A stretch of DNA of 64,000 bases from contig OZ038321.1 in assembly GCA_964035795.1 (NCBI GenBank), forward strand, positions 20,164,283-20,228,282. The letters are read 5' to 3'. Made by a program: the position numbers and the translations under genes. The stretch comes from Pterobdella sp. o SKG-2022 (Eukaryota; Annelida; Clitellata; Hirudinida; Piscicolidae). The notes under the pieces are model-generated. The model searched no databases. It was not told where the DNA came from and saw nothing but the letters and a program-made list of their open reading frames with translations. Position 1 is the first letter of the stretch, and each line of letters opens with the position of its first letter. Positions 60,642 through 64,000 of this stretch are shown here, in pieces.

Positions 60642-60981
60642 TCATGAACCATCTTCATACTCATGCGGACCATCTTCATGCTCATGTGGACCACCTTCAT
60701 GCTCGTGTGGACCATCAATACAACGATAAAACTGAGCATCATAATGGACTTCAAATGATACCTCAAACACTGAGTGAAAGAATCTTTCGAAATAAAATAC
60801 TATAAGTATAAAATAAGGGATTTTATCATTAATAATATACTTAGTCTTTATGCTGTAGTCATTTGGTGATGACTCCAAATGAGGTCTAAATGCTTTTGGG
60901 TGATATATTTTAACAGCCCCATTGTTTCTATCAGAAAGTCTTTTCGTAACTTTATTAAATATATTTTTTAACTTTTATTCC
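60642..60981 (-). other. open frame with His/Glu/Asp repeat at its end, doubtful exon
   Basis: A 113-codon minus-strand open frame with no early ATG, reading RLSDRNNGAVKIYHPKAFRP, HLESSPNDYSIKTK, an AT-rich hydrophobic stretch, then FEVHYDAQFYRCI and three 8-residue units (DGPHEHEG, GPHEHED, GPHEYED) before TGA. The ends look more protein-like than random AT-rich sequence. It could be the last exon of a minus-strand gene lying beyond this window, perhaps with a small intron in the hydrophobic part. I recognise no family. Confidence 0.25.
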
Positions 60982-61404
60982 AATAATATTATTCTGATTA
61001 TTATTTGCATTATTTTTTTATTATTCTTGTTGTTATAGTCTGGTAACATCATGTTTTTTTTACGCAACCTCCTTGACACGTGTGAAGTTTGTCGCTTTTA
61101 TTTCTCTTTTTATTAACATTTTTATTTATTATTTTTTAAATTATTATTTTTCAATTTTTTTTTCATATTTTTTATTATTATTGTTATTACTATTTTTTAT
61201 TTTTTGTTATCTTCTCTTATTATTTTCTCATTGTTTCATTTTTCATTTTTTTATAGTTATTATACTTTTCATTAAAATTTCATTATCAATTTTTTATTCT
61301 GTTAAATACAAATTGACTATTATTTCAATAACAATTAAATTAGCTTATTACGAAAACGATTTGAATTAAAGAATTTATTAACTAAGTAATGCGAATATTT
61401 TCAA

Positions 61405-61450
61405 TGATTGACAATGTAAGTTCAACTTATGAAAAGCTTGTATTATGAAA
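61405..61450 (+). repeat. hairpin family B unit
   Basis: GATTGACAATGTAAGTTCAA followed by CTTATGAAAAGCTTGTATTA: the same arrangement (GTAAG...CTTA hairpin, GAAAAGCTT) as at 58345, 40830 and 45655. Confidence 0.55.
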
Positions 61451-61946
61451 AATTCGCCTCAAAATTGTGAATCACAAAAACACGTCAATAGGATCGTATT
61501 ATTTCAATGTTATATTAACCCTTTTTCACATTTATAGTTACATTTTCAATATATAATATAACTAAAAGTAGTATCAATAGGGAAATGAAGATTATGTTTG
61601 CATTTTACCATTCATATTTCCATTTTGTTCATATAACATATCCATCGACTACTGCTACTAAAAAAGTAAAAACGTTAAATCAAATCAAGTATAATGGCTT
61701 AATACCATCGCGAATAAATTCCTTTAAGTTGAGTCAGTTTCAACAGTTTTTTAACAATAAACATAAAACAAAAAAATACTACAACAACTGAGTTTCATTT
61801 TAATTTCCATTGTTATTTCTTTAAAATTTTTCCATCTTCATTATTGTTATTTTTTATTTTATTCTTATTTATTTTTGCGTATCAACTGGCACAATGCTGA
61901 TACGAACAGTATGTAATTATTTTGCTAACACGTTTGCCACAAGACA

Positions 61947-62292
<346 letters not shown>

Positions 62293-62884
62293 GCGGCAAA
62301 GTAGAACAGAGGCAGTAAATAATATCTCAAATGGTATAAACTCAAGGGCCTCTAGTGGCAGTATTTGATGTACTCATCTCATAATCATAACAACAATAAT
62401 AATAATAAAAAATTTAAAAATAACAATATAAATATTAACAACAACAATAATAATAGAAATAATTAAGGAAATAATAATACAAATATTAACAACAATAATA
62501 ATATTTAAAAAAAATAAATACTAAATAATTAAAAAAATGAAGAAATAATTAAATAAAATTATTATTTTCAAGAAAAATTAAAATAATTTAAATTTCACGG
62601 ATTTCAACAAATATAAAAACGAGGGTGTTGTAGTTTCATAGAAAGAGTAGAATTAAGTGTTTTTTGTGCATTTGATAGTATCGATAAAAGCAACAATAAC
62701 TTGAATAAGGCTTTTCTACATTACACAAAATTCTTATCATGTTTGGTGAATTTTTGGTAGTAAAATTAAAAGTATCATTATTGGTAGTAAAAGTTTATAG
62801 GACAGATTTTAATGTCTTGGATGAAAAATGTTGTATTTGAAATCTTATTGTGGAATTTTTAGTCTTAAGCATTAGTTGAAAAAA

Positions 62885-62965
62885 TTACTTGTTTGTATAC
62901 TTGATAATGTAAGTTCAATTTACCAGGAGCTTAGTGTTATTAATAAGTTAATAAGTGTTGGATTC
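62885..62965 (+). repeat. hairpin family B unit, diverged
   Basis: TACTTGATAATGTAAGTTCA followed by ATTTACCAGGAGCTTAGTGT and TAATAAGTTAATAAGTG. The hairpin and downstream AT-rich tail match the 58345 copy, but the GAAAAG core has changed to CAGGAG. Confidence 0.5.
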
Positions 62966-63327
62966 AAATTGTTTTGTTAATAGGCTAGTCTAGATAATAG
63001 AAATTACTTAGTATCGCTTAAGATCATACATAACTCATTCAATTGAATTTTTAAAATTTATTTTATATCCATTATATTCATTTGATTGTATTTTGATTTT
63101 TATTTTCATTAGAGCATTTTTGAAATATTTATCAAATTTCTAACTAATGTTTAACAGTTTTAATCAAAAGATTTGGCGGCAAACCATTAGTTTTCTATAG
63201 GTTTTTTTGCATATTTTTTTCTCATTGTTTTTTTATTTTTCACTTATGTTTCTTTTTCTTTTTTTTATCTCTTCAAATTTTCAAGCAGTGTAATTTCGTT
63301 GTGTAATCATTTTTAAGCTTTATGATG

Positions 63328-63411
63328 GTGATAAAGACGAAGATAAAGATGAAGACAAAGATAAAGATGAAGACGAAGATAAAGATGAAGACGAAGATGC
63401 TGATGACGATA
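63328..63411 (+). repeat. 18-bp tandem repeat, acidic if translated
   Basis: Four or so 18-bp units of the form GATAAAGATGAAGACGAA. In one frame it would encode an Asp/Glu/Lys run ending RVEPDFNYRCNSK-stop; in another a Lys/Met/Thr run. There is no clear start or splice context, so I list it only as a repeat. Confidence 0.6.
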
Positions 63412-63549
63412 GAGTTGAACCAGATTTCAACTACAGATGTAATTCTAAGTAAAAAACTTAAACTCATGAAAAAACATTTAAGAAAAATTCATGATTATAT
63501 TTTTGCATTGTCAGCTGTTTTTCTAGTTTTTTCATAATTTTCATATTTA

Positions 63550-64000
<451 letters not shown>

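Overview
This is eukaryotic nuclear DNA, very AT-rich, from an invertebrate animal. The genes are split by GT-AG introns and encode animal proteins: a ciliary protein, an LKB1-pathway pseudokinase, a proteasome subunit and a CCR4-NOT deadenylase. Non-LTR retrotransposon fragments, dispersed SINE-like and foldback elements, and long microsatellites fill the rest. I cannot name the species; a flatworm or other lophotrochozoan would fit, but that is a guess. Exon models were built by hand from splice sites, reading phase and family alignments recalled from memory, with no database search.

Layout. 0.3-8.2 kb (-): two complete tandem CFAP161 paralogues with matching exon structure. 9.1-21.2 kb (+): a C2H2 / ELM2 / SANT chromatin protein of the ZNF541/TRERF1 type, carrying a decayed LINE in an intron next to its ELM2 exons. 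22.3-24.2 kb (+): an unrecognised 598-residue protein with two C-terminal membrane segments. 26.1-27.4 kb (+): an intronless ZCCHC4-like rRNA m6A methyltransferase. 29.9-35 kb (-): CNOT6/CCR4. 35.8-40.5 kb (+): STRAD pseudokinase, divergent from CNOT6. 41.0-43.3 kb (-): three exons of an unidentified gene. 46.0-47.3 kb (-): ISCA2. 47.5-57.8 kb (+): PSMD2/Rpn1 in 27 exons, all in phase, sharing a 194-bp promoter gap with ISCA2. 57.8-64 kb: no convincing gene, but large simple repeats (TTTG, TG, ATC, ATT, CAT).

The genes are mostly unrelated housekeeping functions: cilium, chromatin, rRNA modification, mRNA decay, kinase scaffold, Fe-S assembly and proteasome. There is no operon-like logic. What stands out is the CFAP161 duplication, a STRAD that keeps some kinase-like residues and lacks the usual MO25-binding tail, CA-rich intron ends confined to PSMD2, nested palindromic foldback elements, and a recurring hairpin motif around GAAAAGCTTCG. 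I did not find a convincing new multi-gene system. The best candidates for undescribed biology are the unrecognised membrane protein, the unidentified minus-strand gene and the two dispersed repeat families.
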